64,000 nucleotides of DNA from Pseudodesulfovibrio sp. 5S69 (GCF_037094465.1 NZ_CP146609.1:1179501-1243500), one strand, 5' to 3'; positions 45,121 through 55,629 are shown, counted from the first letter of the stretch. Notes: a model not told the origin generated them from the sequence alone. Program-made: numbers and translations.

Positions 45121-46128
45121 ATGGATATGACAATTGCTGATTTAACAAGATTCAATGAGCTGTTGGATTCAACAATGGATCAAAAGAAGTTGGATGAGGA
45201 GTTTATTACTTTAAGACAAATCGAGCTGGATGGTATATCCAAGAATTCCGATGTTGAATATTTTCCTCTTATCGCCTTAAGCTATGCGAAGTTACTGGAG
45301 TTGACCGTTCTATTGGCTGGAAAGTGTGCTGACAATTGCCAAATTGTGGATTTTGGGGATCTTGTGGTAAATCCTCGGCACATGGACGTTTGCATCTTGA
45401 ACACCCAATTGATAAAAGAAGATTACGGCATTACTGACAACATTCCGCTTTGGTTCAAGAGACAAGTGCGTAAGAGTACTGGTAGCCAATATTCTGAAGA
45501 TCTGGGAAGGATGGTTGTTGATCCAGCATTGTTGTCACATTTTGTTGAAAAAGGGTTACTGCTGAGAACGGTAAAAAAAGAAAGACATAGGAAGTTAAGC
45601 GAGCAGTTCAGGTATTGTATTCCCGATGATCCTCAATTCGCTTTTTCAACATATAGTGAGCGGGTTGCACCTATCGCACATGACGCGGTAAAAGTGCTTG
45701 GTTGCGGATGTGGAAGGGCTGAGTGTAGCGATGTCGCATCCTGGCTCGCCGGCAGCACAGTATTGAACATAGTCAAAGGCACCTTGAAAAACGATCTTAT
45801 GAATGTTCTGCATGACGTCATGTCAACTGATTACTTGAAATTGACTAATAAAAAATTTGAAAAGGCATTCAATTCGCTGCACTATGTAAGTATTGGAAGG
45901 AAAAATTTTGTTAATTTTCCATATGGTGATGTGAGCACATCAGAATGGGATGAGATCAATCACACATTGTGTCATTTTGATTTAGATGACTATGGTGTGA
46001 TTCAGTCAGAATTAGATAAGAGCATTTCCGATCCATGTTACAGAAGTTATCTTCTGGACATATCGTTGTACAATGTTCCCATATCACAGGGCGCAACTCG
46101 GACACGAACGATCAGAAATATCATGTAA
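45121..46128 (+). CDS. Unknown protein of island 3
   Basis: 335 residues, soluble, mostly helical, AT-rich. The distinctive central motif GCGCGRAECSDVASW (about 198-212) holds three closely spaced cysteines, possibly a metal site. I do not recognise a family. ATG 45121 has GGAGTG upstream, a moderate ribosome site. It ends 84 bp before att repeat 4. It could be a lone defence or effector gene. Confidence 0.6.
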   Translation: MDMTIADLTRFNELLDSTMDQKKLDEEFITLRQIELDGISKNSDVEYFPLIALSYAKLLELTVLLAGKCADNCQIVDFGDLVVNPRHMDVCILNTQLIKEDYGITDNIPLWFKRQVRKSTGSQYSEDLGRMVVDPALLSHFVEKGLLLRTVKKERHRKLSEQFRYCIPDDPQFAFSTYSERVAPIAHDAVKVLGCGCGRAECSDVASWLAGSTVLNIVKGTLKNDLMNVLHDVMSTDYLKLTNKKFEKAFNSLHYVSIGRKNFVNFPYGDVSTSEWDEINHTLCHFDLDDYGVIQSELDKSISDPCYRSYLLDISLYNVPISQGATRTRTIRNIM

Positions 46129-46211
46129 GTTTTCAGCGTCACCCGACAGCCACCCAGCAATACTGGAAAACTGATCAATTGAATTCATGGGCCACGTCGG
46201 GCGGCCTCATT

Positions 46212-46277
46212 CCGGTCACGCCGGGGGCCGCAAGTGCGAGTCTCGTCGGCTTCGCCACTAACGATCAAGGACTTCAA
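46212..46277 (+). repeat. att repeat 4 (degenerate outermost att)
   Basis: A 66-bp copy of the tRNA-Asp 3' end with 7 mismatches. Downstream it resembles the flank after the real tRNA (AGCTTGAGGCCC then eight Ts), not the GAAA hairpin of copies 2 and 3. It is probably the original chromosomal tRNA 3' end and terminator, now free to drift. Confidence 0.88.
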
Positions 46278-46707
46278 GCAATGAGCTTGAGGCCCTTTTT
46301 TTTGTGTCATTGGTTGTCCCCTGGGTGAGTCCCTGCCGGTCTTTTGCCCTCAGATGGGCACCGCACGGCGGGGGAGCGAGCAGCGTTTTGAGGTGGCGTT
46401 TGGTCCTTCTTGAGGCTTGTGCCGCGAGATGGCCTGAACGATGTGAAGCTGGACGTCTCTCGACCGGGGGGAGTCGGTCGCGTGGCGGACGCCATGGCAG
46501 GCGAAAGGCATGCTCCGGGTCAGCCCGCAAGACTCCTGCGGGAAACCTCGGCTTTTTCGGCTTGCCGGCATGCCGGGCGACCCGTCGGAGGGAGCGTTGT
46601 TTGTTCTCCGCGCCTTGCCGCCGTGTGCGGCAAGGCGCGGGAACATGACCCGGTGCCGCTCTTGGGCGGCCGTTGCCATCGTCCGAAGAGGCGGTGTCCG
46701 GCGGGAA
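46278..46707. other. Backbone gap right of the islands, hairpin at 46608-46640
   Basis: GC-rich with no supported gene. A perfect 14-bp stem (CCGCGCCTTGCCGC and complement, loop CGTGT) lies 68 bases after the stop of the MoeA-like gene on the minus strand. It lacks a T run, so it is at best a weak terminator. Confidence 0.45.
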
Positions 46708-47733
46708 TTACGTCCCCTTGCCGAAGCCGCAGGCGGGATAGCGGCAGGTGGTGCAGCCTTCGCAGAATCCACCGTATCCCAGGGCGAGGATGTCGTCACG
46801 GGTGACCTCCTCGCCGCTCAGGAGCCTGGGGACCACCAGGTCGAAGATGCTCGCCCGGTAGTACATGACGCAACCGGGGAGTCCCAGCACAGGGACGTCG
46901 CCGATGCGCGCCAGCATGAACATGGCGCCCGGCAGGATAGGGGCACCGTAGGTAGTCACCTCGGCCCCGGCGGAACGGATGGCGGCCGGAGTCCGGTCGT
47001 CGGGGTCCACTGACATGCCGCCCGTGACCACGATGAACTCGGCCCCCTCGCGGAGGAAGCCGCGAATGGCCTTGGCGGTCATGGCCTCTTCGTCGGAAAC
47101 AAGGCGTTTGCCCAGGACCGTGCAGCCGTAGCTTTCGAATTTGCCCTGGACCACCGGGCCGAATTTGTCCTTGATCAGCCCCTTGTACACCTCGCTGCCG
47201 GTGACCACGATGCCCACGCGGGCGGGTTTCAGCGGCCGCACCCGGACCATTGGTTCGCCTTCGGCGAGCAGTTGTTCGGCGGCGGCGACCAACTCCTCGG
47301 GAACCGCCAGGGGCAGCACCCTGACGCCGGCCAGATGCCGCCCCTTGCGCACGATCTGGTTGCCGTGGATGGTGGCGAAGAGGACGTCCCCCAGGGAGTT
47401 GAGCTTGAGCAGGCGCGTGGCGTCTATCTGGACCAGCCCGTCCATGGCGGCGGTGAAGGTGACCTTGCCCTCCACGGGCTCGTTCAGCTCCAGGTTGGGC
47501 CCGGCCGCAGCCCTGGCGATACGGCGGGCCGCATCGTCCTCGTGGACGTAGCCGTCCGCGAGATCGAGCACGTAGAGATGCTCCTTTCCGATCTTGCGCA
47601 GCTCGGCCACGTCTTCCGGACGGACCACGTGTCCTCGGAGAAATCCCGGCCCCTTGCTCTGGCCGGGGACGATCCGGGTGATGTCGTGACACAATACCGT
47701 GCCGATGGCGTCTTCAACGTTGATGACTTTCAT
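46708..47733 (-). CDS. MoeA/MogA-like molybdopterin-binding protein
   Basis: 341 residues from ATG 47733 (GGGAGGG upstream). The molybdopterin-binding (MoCF_biosynth) domain covers about 170-310: VGIVVTGSEVYKG, FIVVTGGMSVDPDDRTP and VLGLPGCVMYYRASIFDL. Residues 1-160 are the SAF-like/MoeA-type front. The C-terminus has CEGCTTCRYPACGFGKG, a four-cysteine tail unusual for MoeA. It probably inserts metal into, or delivers, molybdo- or tungstopterin for the nearby aldehyde oxidoreductase. Longer frames to 47895 are rejected. Confidence 0.85.
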   Translation of the reverse strand: MKVINVEDAIGTVLCHDITRIVPGQSKGPGFLRGHVVRPEDVAELRKIGKEHLYVLDLADGYVHEDDAARRIARAAAGPNLELNEPVEGKVTFTAAMDGLVQIDATRLLKLNSLGDVLFATIHGNQIVRKGRHLAGVRVLPLAVPEELVAAAEQLLAEGEPMVRVRPLKPARVGIVVTGSEVYKGLIKDKFGPVVQGKFESYGCTVLGKRLVSDEEAMTAKAIRGFLREGAEFIVVTGGMSVDPDDRTPAAIRSAGAEVTTYGAPILPGAMFMLARIGDVPVLGLPGCVMYYRASIFDLVVPRLLSGEEVTRDDILALGYGGFCEGCTTCRYPACGFGKGT

Positions 47734-47979
47734 GGGTGCCCTCCCTGTCCCCGCCCGGGGCGCGGAACACGATGGTTGGTTTTTGGTGATATGCGTAAAG
47801 GGCGGCCGTTGCCGGGATGGCGAACCCCTCCTTCCGGTCCTGACCGACTCCGGCGCGGCCGAGGGGCGGCACCGCGCATGGGCGCGCCGGAGCATAGGGG
47901 ATGACGGCCGCGGCCGGGCCGGCCGGGATTGCCGATCCGGGCACCGCCTGGCCCGCGGACGGGCCGGGGGATGGAGCGC

Positions 47980-49416
47980 TCATGCCGTGCGGCCATGCCG
48001 GTTCCTCATCATGCGCCGCAGGCGGAAGTAGTCGTCGTCCAGGCCCATGGCGCGCATCTCTTCGTAGACCTCCGGGCAGACGCCTCTGGCCAGCCGGATC
48101 TGGAGCTGGATCAGGTCGTCCACCTCGTATTCACCGGTGTACAGCGGGGGCGCCGCGTCCGACCGCCAATAGTCGTCGCTGATGAGCCCCTGTCGTTTGG
48201 ACAGCGCGTACTGCCTGGTCCCCGGCAGGATGGTGGTGATGCCGACGATGGGGGTCGTGCCCGGCCGGATCTCCCGGATGAGCGCAATGGTCTCGTCGAT
48301 GGTGTCCGGGGTCTCGCCGGGGTTGCCGACCATGAGGAAACAACTGGGCTCCATGCCCGCTCTGTGCGTCATGCGGAAGGCCCGGCGCACCTGGGCGGTG
48401 GTGAAGCCCTTGTTGATGGACTTCAGGATGCGCGGACTGCCGGACTCCACCCCGTAGTAGACCCGGTAGCACCCGGCCTTGCGCATCCAGGCGAGCATCT
48501 CCTCGTCGACGCAGTCCACGCGGGTCTCGGCCATCCAGACGAGGTCCAGATTCCGGTCCAGGATCTCCTTGCAGATGCCGATGGTCCGCCGGGGATTCAG
48601 CGAGAACAGGTCGTCCGAGAAATAGACGTGCCGCACGCCGAAGTCGGCCACCAGCCGCTCCAGTTCGTCGGCCACGTTGCCCGGCGAACGGAAGGCCCAT
48701 TTGCCCTTGAAGAACCGGTTCACCGAGCAGAACTCGCATTTGAATGGGCAGCCCCTGGAGGTCATGACGTGGGTTCCCGGCAGAGACTGGTACTCCAGGG
48801 GAATCTCCGGGGACTTGTATTCCGCCAGATCGAAGGCGTCGTAGGCCGGGAAGGGAAAGACGTCCAGGTCGGTCACGCTCTCGCGGGGCGGGGTCATGTG
48901 CAGCGTCTCGTCCCGGACAAAGGCGATGCCCCGGACGTCGTCCAGCTCGCGGTTCAGGACGCGTTCCCGGACCGGACGCCGGACCGGGCCCAGGGTGAAC
49001 CGCCGGGCCAGTTCCACCATGGTGATCTCCCCTTCGCCCAGGGCCACCAGGTCCACGTTGCCGTCGGCCAGGATTTGGTCCGGGAAAAAGGTGGCATGGG
49101 GACCGCCCATGATCACCGGGATCTCGGGGAGCAGCCGCTTGGACAGCGCGGCCAGGCGCATGGCGTTGCCCCGGCCGAAGGTGAAGCAACTGATGCCCAC
49201 CAGGTCGGGATCGGTTTCGGTCAGCAGGGCCTCCACGCGAGGCCATTCCCAGTCGTGCAGATCACGGTATTCAGCCGTGAACCCGCTGGCCCGCAGGGCG
49301 GAGGCCAGGGAGGCGACGCCCAGGGGCACCCAGGTCTTGGGCGGCAGCAGGTCCGCCACAAAAGTGGCCGGGTTCATGAGCCGGGTTGCCGGGGGAGCCA
49401 GGAGCAGAATCTTCAT
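47980..49416 (-). CDS. B12-binding radical SAM protein
   Basis: 478 residues. A B12-binding domain (about 5-140; VGISCFTFGRG, VIMGGPHATF, GEGE) is followed by a radical SAM domain with CPFKCEFC (C223, C227, C230). The C-terminal part is unassigned. Family members do methylations or other radical reactions on tetrapyrroles, lipids or peptides; the substrate is not deducible. Between the MoeA-like gene (247 bp) and the oxidoreductase, all minus strand, so a link to cofactor or product chemistry is possible. Confidence 0.88.
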   Translation of the reverse strand: MKILLLAPPATRLMNPATFVADLLPPKTWVPLGVASLASALRASGFTAEYRDLHDWEWPRVEALLTETDPDLVGISCFTFGRGNAMRLAALSKRLLPEIPVIMGGPHATFFPDQILADGNVDLVALGEGEITMVELARRFTLGPVRRPVRERVLNRELDDVRGIAFVRDETLHMTPPRESVTDLDVFPFPAYDAFDLAEYKSPEIPLEYQSLPGTHVMTSRGCPFKCEFCSVNRFFKGKWAFRSPGNVADELERLVADFGVRHVYFSDDLFSLNPRRTIGICKEILDRNLDLVWMAETRVDCVDEEMLAWMRKAGCYRVYYGVESGSPRILKSINKGFTTAQVRRAFRMTHRAGMEPSCFLMVGNPGETPDTIDETIALIREIRPGTTPIVGITTILPGTRQYALSKRQGLISDDYWRSDAAPPLYTGEYEVDDLIQLQIRLARGVCPEVYEEMRAMGLDDDYFRLRRMMRNRHGRTA

Positions 49417-49582
49417 CTGAGCCTTCCTTCCGTCGCGAAGGACGCGTGACCGGGCCGCCGCGAGGCGGCCCGGCTTGCGTAAGGGGAGGTCCCGACCCCC
49501 CGAGGGGCTGAAAACCTGGGGAGGTCGGGTCTCGCGGTTCCTAATGGACGGAGGTGTTCTTCACTATCCATTGTGGATTTGG

Positions 49583-51730
49583 TTAACTCGGCAGCCTGAA
49601 TGCCTGGGCCTCGAAGGAGGCCAGCACGTCCTGCATGCCCAGCTTCTTAAGCAGGCTGCGGGTCGGCAGCCCGGTTTTCACGTCCCAGCCCATGATCTTG
49701 TAGTACTCCGTCTTGGTCGCCTCGAAGTTCTCGCGGACCAGGGGCGGGTGCGGCGGATCGGCCGGGGGATAGGCGGGCAGGAGCCGGGTGTCCACCGGAG
49801 CGAAGAAGTGGTCCGGGATCTGGTCGTGCTCTTCGCGCATGTTCACCGGCTTGCCGTCATTCCACTCCAGGACCGTCAGGAGACGGTGCAGGGTCCAGGT
49901 CCGGGCGGCCTGCTCGTTCAGCTTGTCCTGGGTCATCTTTTCTCCGGTGACCAGCCCGACGAGCTTGTACTCCACCGAGATGTCGCCGGCATACCCACGG
50001 TCCTCACGGCCGCTGACCATGACCGGATAGACCCAGTCGCAGCCCGTCAGGCTGTCCTTGATGCAGCCGCGGTAGTGGATGAACTGGCTCAGGGCGGCGT
50101 TGGCCTTGGCCGACTTGTCGCCGTTCCAGGTCAGGGGGGTGGTGCGGTCGCGGTGGATGTCGTTCAACCCGTTCTCCGCGACGTCCTTGCCCCAGTGCTT
50201 TATGGCCACGGGCATGGCCTGCTCGAAGGAGAGCCCGGTCCACTCGATCAGATTGGTCATCGAGTGGCGCATGGGGTCGCAGTTCTCCATGGCGAAGTTG
50301 ACGGCCCAGTAGTAGCCGAAGGTTCTGGGGTCGTAGTGGGCGGACATGCCCCAGCCGCCGTTGCCGCCGACAACGCCGCCCATGATGCCTTCCATCTTGA
50401 CGAACCTCATGACGCCGTCCGCGACGTCGGGCATCCTGAGCCGCTTGAACTCGTCCGAGAGGATGTCCATGGCCCGGCGGAAGCCTTCGCCCAGGGCGTC
50501 GCCCAGGAAGTCCTGGCGATAAGCCATCATCGTCAACATGCCTTCCAGGCCGGCGGAACCCAGATCGCCGCCTTCGCTGGGGTAGTGGGCGGCCTCCAGA
50601 ACCTCGAGGTTCTTCTTGCTGACCAGCTTCTTGTCGTACATGTGCCGGAGCAGGCTTTTGCCGTTCACCTTTTCGTCCTGCAGGAACCAGATGAACTGGA
50701 TCATGGGGAACATTTCGAAGGAGTCCAGGCCCAGCTTGTTGACCAACTGGCTGGCCTGGAAGGTGGCCTCGTCCCGGTTGCCCATCCACGCGTAGAACCA
50801 CTGGGTGCAACTGACCGCGCCCATGCCATCCTTGGGGGTCTTCATGTACGTGTAGCAGCCCTGGGGACAGGAGTAGCAGGACTGGGTCTTGAGGTGGTAT
50901 TTCATCAGCCAGGGCGCGTTGCTCTGGGTCTGGTTGAAGCGCTGTGCCTGATGGTTGATGTCCGCGGGATCGATGTGCTTCCCGGTCCAGCTCAGGGGGC
51001 CGTTGGACAGCGGGGTGGCGCCCAGGGGAGCGGGCTGGAAGCTGCGCACGACCTTGACGTATTCGATCAGTCCCTTCTCGTCCGCCACCTTGACGCCCTT
51101 GTTGCCGCGCACGGCGATAGCCTTGAGGTTCTTGGAGCCCATGACCGCGCCGAACCCGCCCTGTCTGGCCACGTTGCCGAGGCGGTGGATGATGGGCGCG
51201 ATGCGGACCATCCGTTCACCGGCGGGACCGATGGTGGCGATCTGGATGTCCCTGTCCTTCTGCAAGTCCTTGATGGCTTCCTGGGCGGCCAGGCCGTCCT
51301 TGCCCCACACGGACGAGGCGTCCTCGATGGTCACCTTGTCGTTGTTGATGTTGATGTACACCGGCTTGGGGGCCTTGCCCTGGACGATGATCGCGTCATA
51401 GCCCGCGAACTTCAACTCCGCGCCCCAGTAGCCGCCGAAGTTGCTTCGGGAAGCCATGGGATGCTTGGATTGCGTCGCGTAGGAGTGCGGCGAGATGCTG
51501 ATGACTTCCGGCCGCGAGGTGGAAGGCGCCATGGTGCCGGTCAGGGGACCGATGGCGAAGATCAGACGGTTCTCCGGGTCAAAAGGACCCGCCTTGGGCG
51601 CCTCGTCGAAGATGACCTTGTACCCGAAGCCGAGGCCGCCCAGATAATCCGTGTATTTTTTGGTGTCTACCGTGGAGATGGAACCCTTGGTCAGGTCCAC
51701 CCTCAATATCTTTCCAGCCCATCCGTACAT
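49583..51730 (-). CDS. Aldehyde ferredoxin oxidoreductase (tungsten/molybdenum-type)
   Basis: 715 residues from ATG 51730, with AAAGGAG eight bases upstream. AOR N-terminal domain (MYGWAGKILRVDL, GGLGFGYK, SRSNFGGYWGAELK) and the iron-sulfur ligands C285-x2-C288-x3-C292, with a fourth Cys near 555 (RGCIKDSLTGC). Oxidises aldehydes to acids, passing electrons to ferredoxin. The arrangement with the adjacent 4Fe-4S protein resembles E. coli YdhV-YdhY. No signal peptide, so cytoplasmic unless carried by a partner. Confidence 0.92.
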   Translation of the reverse strand: MYGWAGKILRVDLTKGSISTVDTKKYTDYLGGLGFGYKVIFDEAPKAGPFDPENRLIFAIGPLTGTMAPSTSRPEVISISPHSYATQSKHPMASRSNFGGYWGAELKFAGYDAIIVQGKAPKPVYININNDKVTIEDASSVWGKDGLAAQEAIKDLQKDRDIQIATIGPAGERMVRIAPIIHRLGNVARQGGFGAVMGSKNLKAIAVRGNKGVKVADEKGLIEYVKVVRSFQPAPLGATPLSNGPLSWTGKHIDPADINHQAQRFNQTQSNAPWLMKYHLKTQSCYSCPQGCYTYMKTPKDGMGAVSCTQWFYAWMGNRDEATFQASQLVNKLGLDSFEMFPMIQFIWFLQDEKVNGKSLLRHMYDKKLVSKKNLEVLEAAHYPSEGGDLGSAGLEGMLTMMAYRQDFLGDALGEGFRRAMDILSDEFKRLRMPDVADGVMRFVKMEGIMGGVVGGNGGWGMSAHYDPRTFGYYWAVNFAMENCDPMRHSMTNLIEWTGLSFEQAMPVAIKHWGKDVAENGLNDIHRDRTTPLTWNGDKSAKANAALSQFIHYRGCIKDSLTGCDWVYPVMVSGREDRGYAGDISVEYKLVGLVTGEKMTQDKLNEQAARTWTLHRLLTVLEWNDGKPVNMREEHDQIPDHFFAPVDTRLLPAYPPADPPHPPLVRENFEATKTEYYKIMGWDVKTGLPTRSLLKKLGMQDVLASFEAQAFRLPS

Positions 51731-51754
51731 TATAACTGCTCCTTTCAAACGAGG

Positions 51755-52417
51755 TTATCCCAGTTCAACGAACTGGAGCGCTTCGGCCGGGCAATACTTC
51801 ACGCATTGCGGATCGCCGCCGCAGAGGTCGCACTTGCTGTAGGTGTCCTTGGTCTCGTTGTGGACTACCATGTCCCAGGGACAGGCTTCGAAGCATTCGC
51901 CGCACGCCTGGCACTTCGAGGCATCGATGATCCGGGCACCGGTCTTCTTGTCCAGGATCAGGGCGTCGTACTCACAGGCCAGGTAACAGTCCGCCATGTT
52001 GCACTGCTTGCACGCAAAGGTCATGGAAACGAGTTTGCCCATGGTGTGCAGGGGGTCATAGGTGGTGTGGATGCGGGCAAGGGTCGGCTGACAGATGCCG
52101 TCGTGCGACAGGGAGCAGACGATCTCGCAGGTCCGGCAGCCCACGCAGGCGGCAGGGTTGGTGACGAGCCAGGCGCGCGCGTTGGGAAGCTGCTGGGGAG
52201 TGATGCCGCGGTTGGTGCATTCCGGCTTGAAGTTCTTGGGCGCGGCCATGACCTGGGTGGCGACCAGCGCCCCCGTGGCTATCTGGATGCCCAGGAAGCC
52301 CAGCATCTTTCTACGGGAGACGAGCATCTTTTTCTCGGGTGGTTCTTTTTCGCGGTGCTCGTCGGGAAAAGACGTCGCCATTGCCTCAGGCAGGTTTTTG
52401 GTTGAACTCTCGCTCAC
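51755..52417 (-). CDS. Tat-signal ferredoxin-type protein with four [4Fe-4S] clusters (YdhY-like)
   Basis: 220 residues from GTG 52417, which has AAGGAGG five bases upstream. A twin-arginine-type segment SRRKMLGFLG then a hydrophobic stretch ending in QVMAAP lies at about 40-65. Four clusters follow: CVGCRTCEIVC, CKQCNMADCYLAC, CQACGECFEAC and CDLCGGDPQC with KYC, 16 cysteines in all. Electron acceptor for the AOR gene 24 bp downstream. The late Tat motif (~40 residues in) may mean a long N-tail or a later start (ATG about 52360). Confidence 0.87.
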   Translation of the reverse strand: MSESSTKNLPEAMATSFPDEHREKEPPEKKMLVSRRKMLGFLGIQIATGALVATQVMAAPKNFKPECTNRGITPQQLPNARAWLVTNPAACVGCRTCEIVCSLSHDGICQPTLARIHTTYDPLHTMGKLVSMTFACKQCNMADCYLACEYDALILDKKTGARIIDASKCQACGECFEACPWDMVVHNETKDTYSKCDLCGGDPQCVKYCPAEALQFVELG

Positions 52418-52983
52418 AGTGTCCTCCTTATTATGGGCGATTTCGGGATCGGTATTATGCCCGTTTAGGCAAGATGGGTGCCAGGGATGCGGATCACCCG
52501 GCCGCCATTGTCGTCTCTCTGGGCGTGTCGGCGATAACTGGCAGAAGTTGCAGGAGATATAATTTGCCATGCGCGGCGTGAAACGGTCAGCACGTCCCCA
52601 GGAAGGCCTGGGAAGACGGCTTTGGTGATTGAGGGAATCGGGTCGCACTGACCCGATGAGCCGATTTCGGCGGGTCAAAGAGCGTCGGTTTTCGGGGAGG
52701 TTCGGTTACGCGGTTCGGGGATGGATCCTCTCGCGCCCTGGCGGCCTCGCCGCCATGTTTCTGCTTCCTGTGCGGCGCGCGAGGAGGGCGCTGCCCGCAC
52801 CGTTGGATGCATAGGTGTCCGGCTTCGCCTCTTTCCCGCGACGTCGGTTGCCCGGAAGACGCTGCGCGCATTTGGCGGATAGCACGGCAACGGACCGGTA
52901 AGATACAGGATGTTGGCGTAGTTCCCGTGCGTCGGAGCGGGCCCCCGGCCATGCCGGGAGCCCATGCCTGTCTGACGCGCCGT
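52418..52983. promoter_or_regulatory. 566-bp regulatory gap; dyad at 52637-52657 may bind the activator
   Basis: No gene seen. ATCGGGTC-GCACT-GACCCGAT (8-bp arms) lies about 170 bp upstream of the sigma-54 promoter, a normal enhancer distance. CCCAGG-AAGG-CCTGGG near 52597-52612 is a second dyad. Confidence 0.45.
52468..52483 (-). promoter_or_regulatory. Sigma-54 promoter of the ferredoxin-AOR operon
   Basis: On the minus strand TGGCACCCATCTTGCC matches the consensus TGGCAC-N5-TTGC with exactly 10 bases between GG and GC. The predicted start point is about 40 bp before GTG 52417. An enhancer-binding protein is needed; none is encoded in the window. Confidence 0.72.
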
Positions 52984-54093
<1,110 letters not shown>

Positions 54094-54671
54094 CTTGATT
54101 CCATTGCGGTTGCATCGAAGCCGGGCTTCGATCGTGTTGGATCACGGCCGGCCGAACCTGGGCCGGCGGTCAACGGGAAACGGAATGGGGAATATGGAGA
54201 AGGAGCGTCGCAAAAGACCTGTTTCGGACGAAACAAGCGGGGTCGGCTGAATCAGCCACATGGGAGCCGCGCGCGGGGCCGGCTCGGAGGCAGCTTAGAC
54301 CTGCGGATCGCCCTTTTCCATATTCCGGGCGGCAAGATCCATAGACTGGGTACTCATCCAAACTCCTTGATGAAGAATGCATGAATGCTTATCGTAAACA
54401 CAAACATTGTCAAGGGGTGTCGGGAGGGTCCCCGCGGCGGGAGGGCATGCCGCGGGGCCGCGGAAATGCGGAATTCGTGATTTCCTCCCGCCCCATCTTG
54501 CCCGGGCGGGCCGCGATTGCTCGAAAATGTTGCGAGTGTGACGGAAGTGGACTATCAGGTGACGACTAAATGCGGATTGCAGGAAATCCGGGTTGATACG
54601 CGCGAGGAGGGGTTCCGGCGGCGTACGGCCGAGGGGATTTCCCGTCCCGAACGCCCTGAAGGGGGAAAACC
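54094..54671. other. 578-bp gap with one possible 20-residue minus-strand frame
   Basis: Contains the small frame listed separately and the promoter of the ABC operon on the right (not clearly identifiable). Otherwise no gene seen. Confidence 0.4.
54295..54357 (-). CDS. Possible 20-residue small ORF
   Basis: ATG 54357 has an ideal AAGGAG five bases upstream and reads MSTQSMDLAARNMEKGDPQV, then stop. It lies upstream of rsgA on the same strand. It could be a small protein, a leader, or the 5' relic of a lost gene. Only the ribosome site supports it. Confidence 0.3.
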   Translation of the reverse strand: MSTQSMDLAARNMEKGDPQV

Positions 54672-55628
54672 ATGAAACGCATTGTGATGATGGTCTGCGC
54701 GCTGCTGCTCTGTGCTTCCACGGCCTTTGCCGGTACGCCGGTCAAGGTGGCCCACGCCACCTGGGTTGGCTATGGCCCGCTGTATATCGCCAAGGAACTC
54801 GGCTACTTCGACAAGGAAGGGCTGGACGTGGACCTGGTCATCATCGAGGATGAGGCCCAGTACGCCGCGGCCATGGCGTCGGGCAACATCGACGGCTTGG
54901 GCAACGTGCTCGACCGCGAGGTCATCCACTACGCCAAGGGCACCCCCGAGGTCGTGGTCTTCGGCATGGACGAGTCCTCGGGCGGCGACGGTGTGGTCGC
55001 CTCGGGCGAGATCAAGACCGTGGCCGATCTCAAGGGCAAGACCGTGGGGTTGGACAAGTCCTCCACCTCCTATTTCTTCTTCCTGTCCATTCTGAAAAAG
55101 TACGGCGTGGACGAGAAGGACGTCAACATCACCGAGATGGGCGCCTCCGACGCGGGCGCGGCCTTTGTCGCGGGCAGCATCGACGCGGCCGTGACCTGGG
55201 AGCCCTGGCTGACCAACGCGGGCCAGCGCGAGGGCGGCCACGTGCTCGTCTCCTCCAAGGACATGCCCAAGACCATCGTGGACGTGTTCGTGCTCAATGC
55301 CGACTACGTCAAGAAGCACCCCGAGGTGCCCGCCAAGATGACCAAGTGCTGGAACGAGGCCATCGCCTGGTACGAAAAGAACCCGGACAAGGGCAACGAG
55401 ATCATGGCCAAGGCCATGGGCCTCGAGACCCAGGAAATGGCCGACATGGCCTCGGGCGTGACCTTCATCGGCCAGGACGCCAACAAGGCGTTCTTCGACA
55501 AGTCCCAGGCCAACAGCGTGTATGAGGTCGCCGACCGGGCCATCTCCTTCTGGAAGTCCAAGGGCATCATCACCAAGGACGTGTCCGTGGACACGCTGAT
55601 CAGCGCCGACTACGTCAACGCCGAGTAG
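54672..55628 (+). CDS. NitT/TauT-type ABC transporter periplasmic binding protein
   Basis: 318 residues with a signal peptide cut after STAFA (about 20). The NMT1/SsuA-like fold shows ATWVGYGPLYIAKELGYFDKEG (seen in two parts at about 29-50), a phosphate-like anion loop and VTWEPWLTNAG. Captures a small solute (nitrate, sulfonate, taurine or thiamine-precursor type; not deducible). First gene of a three-gene ABC operon; ATG follows GAAGGGGG. Confidence 0.9.
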   Translation: MKRIVMMVCALLLCASTAFAGTPVKVAHATWVGYGPLYIAKELGYFDKEGLDVDLVIIEDEAQYAAAMASGNIDGLGNVLDREVIHYAKGTPEVVVFGMDESSGGDGVVASGEIKTVADLKGKTVGLDKSSTSYFFFLSILKKYGVDEKDVNITEMGASDAGAAFVAGSIDAAVTWEPWLTNAGQREGGHVLVSSKDMPKTIVDVFVLNADYVKKHPEVPAKMTKCWNEAIAWYEKNPDKGNEIMAKAMGLETQEMADMASGVTFIGQDANKAFFDKSQANSVYEVADRAISFWKSKGIITKDVSVDTLISADYVNAE

Positions 55629-55629
55629 C

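Larger units (their letters stand above)
44569..46213. mobile_element. Island 3: 1.6-kb remnant with one gene
   Basis: It lies between att repeat 3 and the degenerate att repeat 4. No integrase gene; a short minus-strand tail after att repeat 3 reads KKDTNFR to a stop, like the one after att repeat 2. One 335-residue gene. Probably the leftover of the oldest insertion. Confidence 0.68.

Noticed and set aside
46304..46648. Genes right of att repeat 4
   Set aside because: Several overlapping frames on both strands, none with a ribosome site or domain.
49475..52405. 976-codon plus-strand frame over the aldehyde oxidoreductase
   Set aside because: Shadow of the AOR and ferredoxin genes; no domain.
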